Below the pieces are notes generated by a model that made no database searches, was not told the origin of the DNA, and worked only from the letters and a program-made list of their open reading frames with translations. A DNA stretch of 34,521 nucleotides from contig CAKOJC010000012.1 of the NCBI GenBank assembly GCA_934088535.1, positions 1 through 34,521 of the forward strand, written 5' to 3'. This DNA comes from an uncultured Bacilli bacterium. GTDB taxonomy: Bacteria; Bacillota_I; Bacilli_A; RF39; UBA660. The position numbers were made by a program, and so were the translations under genes. This document shows, in pieces, positions 7,719 through 16,338 of the stretch; position 1 is the stretch's first letter; every line of letters begins with the position of its first letter.

Positions 7719-8222
7719 ATGATGAGGTTAAGAAAATTTATTGGCCCCGTAAAAGTAATAATGGTGGTTTTAATTTGTATACTAGGATTACTTGCAGTAA
7801 TATCAGTTTATGATATTGGTTATAGGCTATTGATGGGTGGATCTTATTCATATATGTTTGGATATACTTATCATAAAGTTAATGAAACTAATATGACGCC
7901 TGACTATAATACAAATGATATTGTTATACTTGAAAAAAATATTTCTTATCAAAGTGATGATATAATACTTTATAAATATTATGGAACATATAGACTAGCA
8001 AAAGTTAAAGATGTATCAGCTGGAGTATATGTTTTGGAAGATAATTCTAAGAGTGTAGATGATAATTATAAAGTTACTGATGAATTAATAATTGGAAAGG
8101 TAACTCAAAATATTAAAAATTTTGGTGTTGTATTTTCAATTATTACTGGACCAATTTCTATATTATTTTTTATAGCAGCAATTGGTGGATATTTCTTTTT
8201 AACATTAGGAGATAGAGGATAA
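7719..8222 (+). CDS. SipW-like S26 signal-peptidase-fold protein, apparently without the catalytic Ser
   Basis: This 167-residue membrane protein has an N-terminal helix (about residues 13-33), an extracytoplasmic beta domain and a C-terminal helix (about 138-160), as in SipW/archaeal-type signal peptidase I. The sequence NMTPDYNTNDIVILEK lines up with the family box SMEPTLPVGDLVIV, putting Asn where the nucleophilic Ser should be. GTYRLAKV sits where the ITHRIV box with the general-base His is expected, with Tyr instead of His. Fold assignment is an inference from this pattern. It may be a non-catalytic relative, or the motif may be shifted. AAGGTGAT precedes the double ATG. The stop overlaps the ATG of the YbaK-type gene (TAATG), so they form an operon. 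Confidence 0.7.
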   Translation: MMRLRKFIGPVKVIMVVLICILGLLAVISVYDIGYRLLMGGSYSYMFGYTYHKVNETNMTPDYNTNDIVILEKNISYQSDDIILYKYYGTYRLAKVKDVSAGVYVLEDNSKSVDDNYKVTDELIIGKVTQNIKNFGVVFSIITGPISILFFIAAIGGYFFLTLGDRG

Positions 8223-8686
8223 TGGCATTAAATGAAGTAAAAGAATATTTAAAAAAATATAATGCAGATGATAGAGTTGTAGTTCTTGATGAAAGTAGTG
8301 CGACTGTTAGTATGGCCGCTCATGCTCTTCATACTACTGAAGAAAGAATAGCTAAGACTTTATCATTTAGAGTTAAAGATAAAATTATACTTATAGTATT
8401 AGCTGGAGATGCAAAGATTAATAATTCTAAGTTTAAACATTATTTTAATGAGAAAGCCCATATGCTTCCATTTGATGAAGTTCTAAAGTTAACAGGTCAT
8501 CCAGTTGGTGGTGTTTGTCCATTTGCTGTTAAAGATGGTGTTCTAGTCTATTTAGATGAATCTCTTAAAAGATTTGAAACAGTCTTTCCTGCTTGTGGAA
8601 GTCCAGCTTCTGCAATTGAAGTCACAATAAAAGAGTTAGAAGAATTTTCTAACCCTGTAGCTTGGATAGATGTATCAACTATTTAA
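8222..8686 (+). CDS. YbaK/EbsC family aminoacyl-tRNA deacylase-like protein
   Basis: This 154-residue protein has the full length and motifs of the YbaK/ProX editing family: the N-terminal [19 protein letters not shown] block, [14 protein letters not shown] with the conserved Lys, and [10 protein letters not shown] near residue 97. Members hydrolyse mischarged tRNAs such as Cys-tRNA(Pro) or Ala-tRNA(Pro) in trans. Which substrate applies cannot be read from the sequence. It starts at the base overlapping the upstream stop and has no ribosome binding site of its own beyond GGATAATGG, so translation is probably coupled. Its 3' end overlaps the 3' end of glyA on the other strand by 8 bp. Confidence 0.88.
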   Translation: MALNEVKEYLKKYNADDRVVVLDESSATVSMAAHALHTTEERIAKTLSFRVKDKIILIVLAGDAKINNSKFKHYFNEKAHMLPFDEVLKLTGHPVGGVCPFAVKDGVLVYLDESLKRFETVFPACGSPASAIEVTIKELEEFSNPVAWIDVSTI

Positions 8687-9908
8687 TATTCTTAGTTGGA
8701 TATTTACTAGTGATAACATGTACTTCTTTTTTACATTCAAGAAGTACTTTTTTATTGTCATAATTTTTAAGTGCTTTAATAATTATGTCTGCGATTTCTA
8801 TAAAGTCTTTGTCATTTAGACCTCTTGTAGTCATAGCAGCACTTCCAAGTCTTAAACCACTTGTTATACTTGGTTTTTCTGTATCAAATGGTATTGCATT
8901 CTTATTAACAGTTATATTTATTTTATCAAGTGTTTCTTCTGCAATTTTACCAGTTAATCCAAAACTTGTTTTAACATCAATTAACATTAAATGATTATCT
9001 GTAGCATTTGAAACTACTTTTACATTATTCTTTTTGAATTCTTCTGCCATCGCATTAGCATTTTTAATAATATTTTTTGCATATTCTTTAAATTCTGGTT
9101 GTAATGCCTCATAGAAACATTGAGCTTTGGCTGCGATTACATGCATAAGTGGTCCACCTTGAATACCCGGGAATACAACTTTATTTATCTTTTTAATTAT
9201 TTCTTCATTATTAGTTAGTATTAATCCACCTCTTGGACCTCTTAAAGTTTTATGAGTAGTTGATGTTACTACATCTGCATATGGTACTGGATTCATATGA
9301 AGTCCTGCAGCAACTAAACCTGCTATATGTGCCATATCTACCATTAGGTAAGCACCACATTTATCTGCTATTTCTCTAAACTTTTTAAAATCTATACTTC
9401 TACTATAAGCACTGCATCCTGCAATTATCATTTTAGGTTTTTCTTTTATAGCTAGTTCTTCTATTTTCTTATAATCTAATGTTTCACTTTCAGGATCTAG
9501 TTCGTAAGAAACTATATCATAGTCAATACCACTAAAGCTTACTTTACTTCCATGAGTTAAATGTCCTCCTTGAGCAAGTGACATTCCAAGTACTTTATCT
9601 CCCCGATTTAATAATGCTCTATAAACTGCCATATTAGCTGAACTTCCACTATGTGGTTGAACATTTGCATAAGCACTTCCAAATAATTTACAAGCATATT
9701 CTATTGCTTTATTTTCAAAAATATCGATGTATTCACATCCTCCATAATACCTTTTACCTGGGTATCCTTCAGCATATTTATTAGTTAAGATACTACCTTG
9801 TAATTCTAATATAGCTTTAGATACATAGTTTTCACTAGCTATTAATTCTATATTATTTTGTTGTCTTTTCTTTTCTAAATTCAATGCTTTTTTTAATTCT
9901 ATATCCAT
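8679..9908 (-). CDS. glyA: Serine hydroxymethyltransferase
   Basis: GlyA interconverts serine and glycine with tetrahydrofolate, supplying one-carbon units in the cytosol. The 409-residue length is normal. Diagnostic segments are [15 protein letters not shown] near the start, [24 protein letters not shown], the [10 protein letters not shown] region, and the PLP lysine in [13 protein letters not shown] near residue 220, followed by [26 protein letters not shown] precedes the ATG, and an extended -10 (TGTTATAAT) lies just upstream, so it appears monocistronic. Its end overlaps the convergent YbaK-type gene by 8 bp and carries that operon's terminator. Confidence 0.97.
   Translation of the reverse strand: MDIELKKALNLEKKRQQNNIELIASENYVSKAILELQGSILTNKYAEGYPGKRYYGGCEYIDIFENKAIEYACKLFGSAYANVQPHSGSSANMAVYRALLNRGDKVLGMSLAQGGHLTHGSKVSFSGIDYDIVSYELDPESETLDYKKIEELAIKEKPKMIIAGCSAYSRSIDFKKFREIADKCGAYLMVDMAHIAGLVAAGLHMNPVPYADVVTSTTHKTLRGPRGGLILTNNEEIIKKINKVVFPGIQGGPLMHVIAAKAQCFYEALQPEFKEYAKNIIKNANAMAEEFKKNNVKVVSNATDNHLMLIDVKTSFGLTGKIAEETLDKINITVNKNAIPFDTEKPSITSGLRLGSAAMTTRGLNDKDFIEIADIIIKALKNYDNKKVLLECKKEVHVITSKYPTKNIK
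8720..8753 (+). terminator. Plus-strand terminator embedded in the glyA coding end
   Basis: GTACTTCTT (8720-8728) pairs with AAGAAGTAC (8739-8747), followed by TTTTTT, on the plus strand. It lies inside the last codons of the opposing glyA gene, where it encodes part of VLLECKKEV, and would end the signal-peptidase-like/YbaK transcript. Confidence 0.75.
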
Positions 9909-9943
9909 ATTACCTTCACCTCATTATAATTATAACAAATATT

Positions 9944-9975
9944 AAAAGATATATCTTTAATTGATATATCTTTTT
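9944..9975 (-). terminator. Terminator after the ABC transporter operon
   Basis: AAAGATATATC and GATATATCTTT make an 11-bp stem with a 7-base loop, followed by a T-rich stretch on the minus strand. It separates the permease gene from the glyA promoter. Confidence 0.85.
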
Positions 9976-9978
9976 ACA

Positions 9979-12894
9979 CTATTCTACTGATTTTAATGAT
10001 TCAACCATCTTAATATGCTTTAAACTAAAGTATGTAGCTATGTCAACTAATATTGTAAATATTAATGTTATACCTAAAGAATATATATAACTATAAACAG
10101 ATATTTTAGGACTAAACATAGTAATATCAAGTTCACATGTTTTAATTATGTACATCGTAAGTGCGTATCCAATGAAACATCCAAGTAGCATACCAATAAA
10201 TGTTAGTATTTTGTTTTCTCTTCCAATATAGTTATAAACTTCATTATCATAGAAACCTAATACTTTAATAGATGCTAGTTCTCTTTTTCTTTCACTAATA
10301 TTTATGCTTGATAAGTTATAAAGTACTACGAAGGCTAGAAGTCCTGCTGAAACTATTAATATTCCTGATACTTGTCCAAAGTTTTCCATCGCATCATCAA
10401 ATATAGTTCTACTTAGTGAATTGTATGTTAGTTTAGAAACTGAATCATATTCTTTTAATCTCTTTGATAAGTCTTTTCTTGTCTCTTCATTTAAGTTATC
10501 TACTTTTACAAACATAGTATTATATGAATCACTATCATATACTTTCTTACTCATGTAAATATAATGCATTATATAGTTTTCAGTACTTCCACCTACTGTT
10601 GTTGTATATTCTTTATCATCAAGCTTAATCTTTAAAGTATCATTTTCTTTTAATTTAAGAAGTATATATAGTTTTTCTGAAACAAATATTTTATCATCTA
10701 AAGTATATTCTTTTTCAGTTTTCCTATCTTGTATCTTTATGAAATCCTCGTATTTATCAAATGGTATTATAAGTTGTACTGATTGATTAGTATCTTTATT
10801 TATAATATCTATTGCTTCTTTATTTACTTTTAGTGTTTCTTTGAATTCTTTGAATTTTGATATTTCTTCGTAGTCTTTGTCTAAAGATTCACTTTCTTTA
10901 TTGAATGTTATTTCTAAGTCATAACTAAATATTTTTTCATATTGATTTGGTACCATATCAGTTATGCAATCTTTTATACCAAAACCTGCGATTATAAGTC
11001 CAGTACATCCAGCTATACCAAATATTGTCATTAAGAATCTTTTTTTGTATCTAAATACATTTCTTACTGTTACTTTTCTTGAGAATGATAAGTGTTTCCA
11101 TATAAATGGAATTCTTTCTAAAAGTACTCTTTTACCTGAAGCTGGACTTTTTGGTCTTAGTAGTTCTGCTGGTACTTCTTTTAATGATTTTTTAACTGCT
11201 AAATATGTTGATAAAAGTATACAACCAATTGCTATAAAAGAACCTATAAGTGCACTTGAGGTATCAAATTCATTAATAAAGTCACCTAGTGTGTACATTA
11301 AACTATACATTCCATAGATTATACTTGGTATTGTGTTTGAACCTATTATTACACCTAGTACTGAACCAATAGTTGTGGCAAGTAATGCATAAATAATATA
11401 TTTAAATAGTATTTGGTTATCATTGTAACCTAAAGACTTTAATGTACCTAGTTCTCCTCTTTCTTCTTCTACCATTCTTGTCATAGTAGTTAAACTTACA
11501 AGTACAGCAACGATATAAAATAATAAGGGGAATACTTTAGCTAACTTACTAATTCTTTCACTATCCTGTGAAAAACTATAATATCCAGCATTAGAATCTA
11601 AATCTAAAATATACCACTCAGGTTTTTCAAGTTCATCTATTTCTTTTCTTGCATCTTCAATTTTCTTATAAGCATCTTCAAACTCTTTATCAGCTTTCTT
11701 TCTATTATCTTCAAGTTCTTTTCTTGCTTTTTCTATTTCTTTTTTACCATTGTTTATTTTAGTTCTGGCATTTGAAATTTCCTTATAAGTTTTCTTTTCT
11801 TCTTGAAGTAAAGTGTTATAACCATCATTTAGTTTTTTTAAGTTTGATTCTAAATTAGATAGTTGTGCTTTTAATGCTGTTGTGTCTCCACCTATACTTT
11901 CTAAGTAAGCAATATTCTTTTTAAGAGTAGTAATTCCATCATTTACTTTTTTCTTGTTAGTTTCTATTTCTGCTTTCTTAGTTTTAAATGTTTCTTTAGC
12001 TTTCTTTTCATTATTATTTAGTTTTGTTAAATTACTGTTAAGAGTTTTTTCATTTTTATTTATTTTATCTTCTGCATCATCTAACTTTTTATATGCGTCT
12101 TTTTTTTCTTGATTATACTTATCTATATTATCATTTAATTCTTTTAATGCAGCTTCTTTTTCTTTGTTAAATCTAGTTTCTATAAATTCATTTGTTATAA
12201 CTTCTAGTTTATCTTCTTCGCTGTTAATAAGTTCTTCATATTTTTTTGAGTAAGTGCTTTCATTATTATTAAGTTTTATATAAGCCTCAGTGTAATAATC
12301 AATATCAAAGTTAGTAATTAGTGAATACATATAGAAATTAACTTTACCATTTAATAGTTTTGTACTTCCTCTTTCACGAGATACATATAATGGACTTTTA
12401 ATGAAGCCTACAATTTCTAAAGTTTTCTCTTTTAGGTTATCATCTTCTATAGTAATGGTGTCTCCAATTTTGTAGTCACCTAAATCTTTATTATTTTCTA
12501 TTACACATTCTTTGTTATTCTCTGGTAGTCTTCCTTCCGTAACAATCAGTTTATTCATTTTAGCATTAGGATCATAAGAATGAACTTTTACTACATAGTC
12601 ATCATCTACTCTTATAAGAGCATCTATACTATAAGACGGTTCTACATCATATCCATCATTTTTTAATTTTTCTATTTCTTCATCAGTTATTCCCCAAGTT
12701 GACATTAGATTAATATCATAAACATTTTGTTTCTTAAAGTATTCATCTATACTACTTTCCATATTAGGTGATGTTTGTCTTATACCAGTAAAGAATCCTA
12801 CTCCTAAAAGTACTATTGCTAAAATAGATAAGAATCTTTTAAATGTTTTTTTGATACTTAGGAAACTTTGTTTAGTTAGTGTTTTCACTACCAT
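9979..12894 (-). CDS. MacB/FtsX-type ABC transporter permease with coiled-coil domain
   Basis: This 971-residue protein has a first membrane helix at about residues 20-40, an extracytoplasmic MacB_PCD-like region, then a long Lys/Glu-rich coiled coil (about 228-421). Two FtsX-type membrane modules follow, about residues 455-580 and 860-965; the first includes MVEEERGELGTLKSLGYND and the second SERKRELASIKVLGFYDNEV, the paired coupling segments that contact the ATPase. Such type VII exporters act on lipoproteins, peptides or lipids at the outer face of the membrane by mechanotransmission; substrate unknown. Its ATG overlaps the ATPase stop by 7 bp, so they are co-translated. The closest named analogues are large Firmicutes permeases with similar coiled-coil inserts. 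Confidence 0.88.
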   Translation of the reverse strand: MVVKTLTKQSFLSIKKTFKRFLSILAIVLLGVGFFTGIRQTSPNMESSIDEYFKKQNVYDINLMSTWGITDEEIEKLKNDGYDVEPSYSIDALIRVDDDYVVKVHSYDPNAKMNKLIVTEGRLPENNKECVIENNKDLGDYKIGDTITIEDDNLKEKTLEIVGFIKSPLYVSRERGSTKLLNGKVNFYMYSLITNFDIDYYTEAYIKLNNNESTYSKKYEELINSEEDKLEVITNEFIETRFNKEKEAALKELNDNIDKYNQEKKDAYKKLDDAEDKINKNEKTLNSNLTKLNNNEKKAKETFKTKKAEIETNKKKVNDGITTLKKNIAYLESIGGDTTALKAQLSNLESNLKKLNDGYNTLLQEEKKTYKEISNARTKINNGKKEIEKARKELEDNRKKADKEFEDAYKKIEDARKEIDELEKPEWYILDLDSNAGYYSFSQDSERISKLAKVFPLLFYIVAVLVSLTTMTRMVEEERGELGTLKSLGYNDNQILFKYIIYALLATTIGSVLGVIIGSNTIPSIIYGMYSLMYTLGDFINEFDTSSALIGSFIAIGCILLSTYLAVKKSLKEVPAELLRPKSPASGKRVLLERIPFIWKHLSFSRKVTVRNVFRYKKRFLMTIFGIAGCTGLIIAGFGIKDCITDMVPNQYEKIFSYDLEITFNKESESLDKDYEEISKFKEFKETLKVNKEAIDIINKDTNQSVQLIIPFDKYEDFIKIQDRKTEKEYTLDDKIFVSEKLYILLKLKENDTLKIKLDDKEYTTTVGGSTENYIMHYIYMSKKVYDSDSYNTMFVKVDNLNEETRKDLSKRLKEYDSVSKLTYNSLSRTIFDDAMENFGQVSGILIVSAGLLAFVVLYNLSSINISERKRELASIKVLGFYDNEVYNYIGRENKILTFIGMLLGCFIGYALTMYIIKTCELDITMFSPKISVYSYIYSLGITLIFTILVDIATYFSLKHIKMVESLKSVE

Positions 12895-13589
12895 TCAATC
12901 CTTTCTATATCAATTGGTTTTTTATTTATTTTTACTTCTTCAACTTTTCCACTTTTGAATTTAATTACTTTGTCTGCCATTGGAGCTATAGCTGTATTAT
13001 GAGTAATAATAATTACTGTCATTTTTCTTTTTCTACATGTATCTTGTAATAGCTTTAATATTTGTTTTCCAGTAACGTAGTCTAAAGCTCCAGTTGGTTC
13101 ATCACAAAGAAGCACATTTGGATTTTTAGCTAGTGCTCTTGCAATAGAAACTCTTTGTTGTTCTCCACCTGATAGTTGAGCTGGAAAGTTATTGAGTCTA
13201 TCTTTTAGACCAACGTTTATTAGTGTTTCTTTAGGAGACAAGGAATTCTTGCATATTTCAGTTGCTAGTTCTACGTTTTCAAGTGCTGTTAAATTTTGTA
13301 TAAGATTATAGAATTGAAATACAAAACCTATATTAGTTCTTCTATATTTAATTAGATCTTTTTTGTTATATTTAGTTATATCTTTTTTAGCTACTGTTAT
13401 TTTTCCACTAGTTGCTTTATCCATTCCACCAAGTATATTAAGTGCTGTTGTTTTACCTGCTCCTGAGTGTCCTAAAATACAAACTAATTCTCCTTGTTCT
13501 ATTTCAAAATTAACTTTATCAAGTGCTTTTACTTCTATTTCTCCTGATTTATATATTTTACTTACATCTTTAAATTCTATGTATGCCAT
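12888..13589 (-). CDS. ABC transporter ATP-binding protein, LolD/MacB family
   Basis: This 233-residue ATPase powers the permease encoded immediately downstream. Walker A GHSGAGKTT is at residues 40-48, the Q-loop is in FVFQFYNLIQNLT, the signature LSGGEQQRVSIARAL follows near residue 138, then Walker B VLLCDEPTGALD and the H-loop in IIITHN. The residues DEPTGALD and FQFYNLI are characteristic of the LolD/MacB/YknY group rather than nutrient importers. It is the first gene of a two-gene operon and ends with a terminator after the permease. Length and motifs are normal. Confidence 0.95.
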   Translation of the reverse strand: MAYIEFKDVSKIYKSGEIEVKALDKVNFEIEQGELVCILGHSGAGKTTALNILGGMDKATSGKITVAKKDITKYNKKDLIKYRRTNIGFVFQFYNLIQNLTALENVELATEICKNSLSPKETLINVGLKDRLNNFPAQLSGGEQQRVSIARALAKNPNVLLCDEPTGALDYVTGKQILKLLQDTCRKRKMTVIIITHNTAIAPMADKVIKFKSGKVEEVKINKKPIDIERIEW

Positions 13590-13628
13590 AATATCACCAA
13601 TTTAATATTAACATTTTTCACACAAATA

Positions 13629-13651
13629 AAAAAGTAGTATTTCTACTACTA
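13629..13651 (-). terminator. Terminator after the LppM-like lipoprotein gene
   Basis: AGTAGTA and TACTACT with a GAAA loop, followed by TTTTTTATTT on the minus strand. The TAG stop codon is within the stem base. Confidence 0.88.
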
Positions 13652-14935
13652 ATTTTGACTTATATTTGTAGTCTGTGGTGTTTCAATTTTTACTTCAGGT
13701 ACTGGTTCTTGTACAACAACAGGTTCTTCTGGCATATTTTCAGGAGTTATAAATGTTGGCTTTACTTTTGGTTGTACCATTTGAGGTTCAACTGTTACTT
13801 CTGGAATTATATATGCTTGTGGTTCTGTGTTTGTATTTCCAATAGGACCATTTACTGATTGCTCAGGTTGTACAACTGGTGACTGATTGGTGTTTGTCAT
13901 TTCATTATTCACTGTTTGATTTACTGAACCATTTACTAAAGCTGGATTTGGTATAGCAGCTGCAATTGAAGGATCATAATCTGCATGAATTGGTTTATCT
14001 TGAGCAGGTACAACTTCTTTTCCTTTTTTACCTTTTTTAATAATCATTATTATAATTAGTGCTACGATAATTACTCCTGCAGCAATACCACCATATAATA
14101 TGTAATAATTAGTCATATTTTTTACTTCGAATACATATTCTATTTTATTTTCACTGTCGGGACTTAATTTCCATACTAATTTTTTTCCATCATTTTGGCT
14201 TTCAGTTGCATTATTACTAATTGCTTTTTCAGGAAGATTTACAGCATAACTTATTTCCATTTCACTTGCTAATTTTGTTAATTCTCCATAATCTGGTTCA
14301 TCAGTTGAAGTGATATTATTACTATCATCACCTATTATTGTTGTTGTATTATCATTTGTTCCATTATCTGGTGTTGTTAATGTTCCATTACTTGGTGTAG
14401 TAGTATTATCAATAGTAGTATTTGGAGTAGTAGTTTCTCCAGAGCCTGTTCCCATAGCTAATTCATTATTATTGCTTTGTGTATTATATGATAAATCGTT
14501 AAAATCATTATATTCTAAATTATACTTAAAACTAGCGGTATATTTATTCTTTAAGAATCCTTTTTCAACTTTAAAGAATACACTATCATCAAAATCTTCA
14601 TTAAGATAATCACTTAATTCAACTTCTTTTCCGATATCGTTTGATATATTATCAATATTATCATAAACTTTTTTTAATACATATCCAGTATAACCATTAT
14701 CACTCTTTTTTTCATAAGTTAAATTACGTTTCTTTAAATAATCTAATTGTTCTTGAGTAAATACATCGTCAGTTGTTTGTTGACTATATTCTAGCATCTT
14801 ATCACTAATTAAATAAGAAGTTTCAAATACCATACTTTTATCTTTATTAATTGTCATTTCAGTTTTACTTTTAATACATCCAGTTAAAGTTGTTAATATT
14901 AATAACATAGCAATAACTTTTTTAATATTCTTCAT
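13649..14935 (-). CDS. LppM-like lipoprotein with C-terminal membrane helix
   Basis: This 428-residue protein has a lipoprotein signal ending in the lipobox LTGC (Cys20), directly followed by a beta-type domain beginning KSKTEMTINKDKSMVFETSY, which resembles the LppM/DUF3153 family. A Thr/Asn-rich low-complexity insert (about residues 160-215) splits this domain from its last strands, which end WKLSPDSENKIEYVFEV. A membrane helix follows (about 279-300, YGGIAAGVIIVALIIIMII), with Lys-rich stop-transfer residues, then a cytoplasmic Pro/Glu/Val-rich tail. Double anchoring, by lipid and by helix, is unusual. An extended -10 (TGATATAAT) precedes it. The family call is by pattern only, and function is unknown. 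Confidence 0.65.
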   Translation of the reverse strand: MKNIKKVIAMLLILTTLTGCIKSKTEMTINKDKSMVFETSYLISDKMLEYSQQTTDDVFTQEQLDYLKKRNLTYEKKSDNGYTGYVLKKVYDNIDNISNDIGKEVELSDYLNEDFDDSVFFKVEKGFLKNKYTASFKYNLEYNDFNDLSYNTQSNNNELAMGTGSGETTTPNTTIDNTTTPSNGTLTTPDNGTNDNTTTIIGDDSNNITSTDEPDYGELTKLASEMEISYAVNLPEKAISNNATESQNDGKKLVWKLSPDSENKIEYVFEVKNMTNYYILYGGIAAGVIIVALIIIMIIKKGKKGKEVVPAQDKPIHADYDPSIAAAIPNPALVNGSVNQTVNNEMTNTNQSPVVQPEQSVNGPIGNTNTEPQAYIIPEVTVEPQMVQPKVKPTFITPENMPEEPVVVQEPVPEVKIETPQTTNISQN

Positions 14936-15018
14936 ACACTCAATATTCCTTTTACTACCTAATCTTATCTTGATTATATCATAACGTAAAAGCTTTTGAA
15001 TAGTTTTTAATAAAAAAA

Positions 15019-15049
15019 TAACATTTATGTGTAAATTACATAAATGTTT
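15019..15049 (-). terminator. Terminator overlapping the end of the helical protein gene
   Basis: AACATTTATGT and ACATAAATGTT form an 11-bp stem, followed by ATTTTTTT on the minus strand. The 5' arm includes the last codons and part of the stop codon. Confidence 0.88.
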
Positions 15050-15473
15050 TAAGTTTCTCTATTTCTTCTTCTTGAAATTTTAAGAATTTTGTTGCTAATT
15101 TTAATATTTTTTTATCAACTATTTTTTTATAATTTTCTATCTTTGTTTGCATCTCTACTATTCCCATGGTTAACCCTTCAATAACCATTGAGGCTATAGC
15201 TGGATCACTATTATCTTTCATAGTTTCCATAGTTATACCCATTTTGCTACTTAGTTTTGCCATAAGATTAGTTTTTTTAGGTTCGATTTTATTCTTTTTT
15301 AAAAGTTTTTCTGCTTCTTTTAAGAAACTGTTATATTCTTTTAATTCATCTTCGATTAGTCCTTTAATTTTATTATCTCTTTTTCTTAGTGTATCACTTA
15401 AAATATTTAAAGTATGTACACCCATTTCTGCATTTTCATATACAAAATTTAATAATTCCATATTTTCATTCAT
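15036..15473 (-). CDS. Helical protein of unknown function, possibly a four-helix bundle
   Basis: I do not recognise this 145-residue protein. It is almost wholly alpha-helical in character, with no signal or membrane segment. Segments beginning MELLNFVYENAEMGVHTLNIL, IKGLIEDELKEYNSFLKEAEKLL, DPAIASMVIEGLTMGIVEMQ and LATKFLKFQEEEIEKLK could be four amphipathic helices. That order, with acidic and Met-rich helix faces, is reminiscent of DUF2383-type ferritin-like bundles, but I see no complete diiron ligand set. GGTGAAG precedes the ATG. It is monocistronic and divergent from gmk, with its terminator at the stop codon. Confidence 0.6.
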   Translation of the reverse strand: MNENMELLNFVYENAEMGVHTLNILSDTLRKRDNKIKGLIEDELKEYNSFLKEAEKLLKKNKIEPKKTNLMAKLSSKMGITMETMKDNSDPAIASMVIEGLTMGIVEMQTKIENYKKIVDKKILKLATKFLKFQEEEIEKLKTFM

Positions 15474-15568
15474 TTATCTTCACCACTATTATTATTTACA
15501 TTATTTTAATGTTTATACATTGTTGATTAAATATTTTTAAAATGTTAATATTGTCTAAAGAGGTAATT

Positions 15569-16249
15569 ATGATTAAAGAAAATGAACAAGGTATTTTAAT
15601 AGTTGTTTCAGGTCCATCTGGTTGTGGAAAGAGTACATTAGATCAAAAGTTAATAGAATCTAGAGATGATACTGTTATGTCTATTAGTGACACTACTAGA
15701 AGTCCTAGAGGTGAAGAAAAAGATGGTGTTGATTATAACTTTATTACTACTGAAGAGTTTGAACAAAAGATTAAAGATAATAAATATTTAGAATATGCGA
15801 TAGTTCACTCTAATAAATATTACGGAACACCTATAGAACATATTGATGAACTGCTTAGTAAAGGTAAAAATATAATACTTGAAATTGATATTGAAGGAGC
15901 ACGTAAAGTAAATGAAATAAGACCTGATGCTGTATTCATATTTATTATGCCACCATCAATGGAAATACTTAAAAAGAGATTAATTGGTAGGAAAACTGAA
16001 ACAAAAGAACAAATTGTTGAAAGATTTAAAACTGCATATAAAGAAATAAATGAAGTATCTAAATATAACTATGTAATTGTAAATGATAATATTGAAGAAT
16101 CTCTTCTTAAAATGAATAGTATTATAGAGTGTGAAAAATGCAGAGTTGATAGAATTGAAGAAGTTTATTTAGGAAATCAAGAAGAAATGATACACGAATT
16201 ATTAGTTGATTTTGATAAAGAAAACTATAAAGAACATAAAGAGTCATAG
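15569..16249 (+). CDS. gmk: Guanylate kinase
   Basis: Gmk phosphorylates GMP to GDP with ATP. The 226-residue protein has the P-loop SGPSGCGKST at about residues 15-24, the GMP-binding TTRSPRGEEKDGVDYNF, VHSNKYYGTP, and ILEIDIEGARKV. The P-loop ends Lys-Ser-Thr, where most enzymes have Lys-Gly-Thr, a mild variant. A tail of about 25 residues beyond the kinase fold makes it slightly longer than the usual 200 or so. An in-frame ATG at 15542 exists but lacks a ribosome binding site; the ATG at 15569 follows AGAGGT and is preferred. Confidence 0.95.
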   Translation: MIKENEQGILIVVSGPSGCGKSTLDQKLIESRDDTVMSISDTTRSPRGEEKDGVDYNFITTEEFEQKIKDNKYLEYAIVHSNKYYGTPIEHIDELLSKGKNIILEIDIEGARKVNEIRPDAVFIFIMPPSMEILKKRLIGRKTETKEQIVERFKTAYKEINEVSKYNYVIVNDNIEESLLKMNSIIECEKCRVDRIEEVYLGNQEEMIHELLVDFDKENYKEHKES

Positions 16250-16260
16250 ACTCTTTTAAT
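16238..16260 (+). terminator. Terminator at the end of gmk
   Basis: AAAGAGTC, loop ATA, GACTCTTT, then TTAAT. The TAG stop codon lies across the loop and stem. The T run is short, so termination may be partial. Confidence 0.65.
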
Positions 16261-16338
16261 ATGAATAAAATTATTAAATATGTAATATACTATAGTATAA
16301 AATTATATCTAATTATGATAAAATTATTATGGTGAAAT

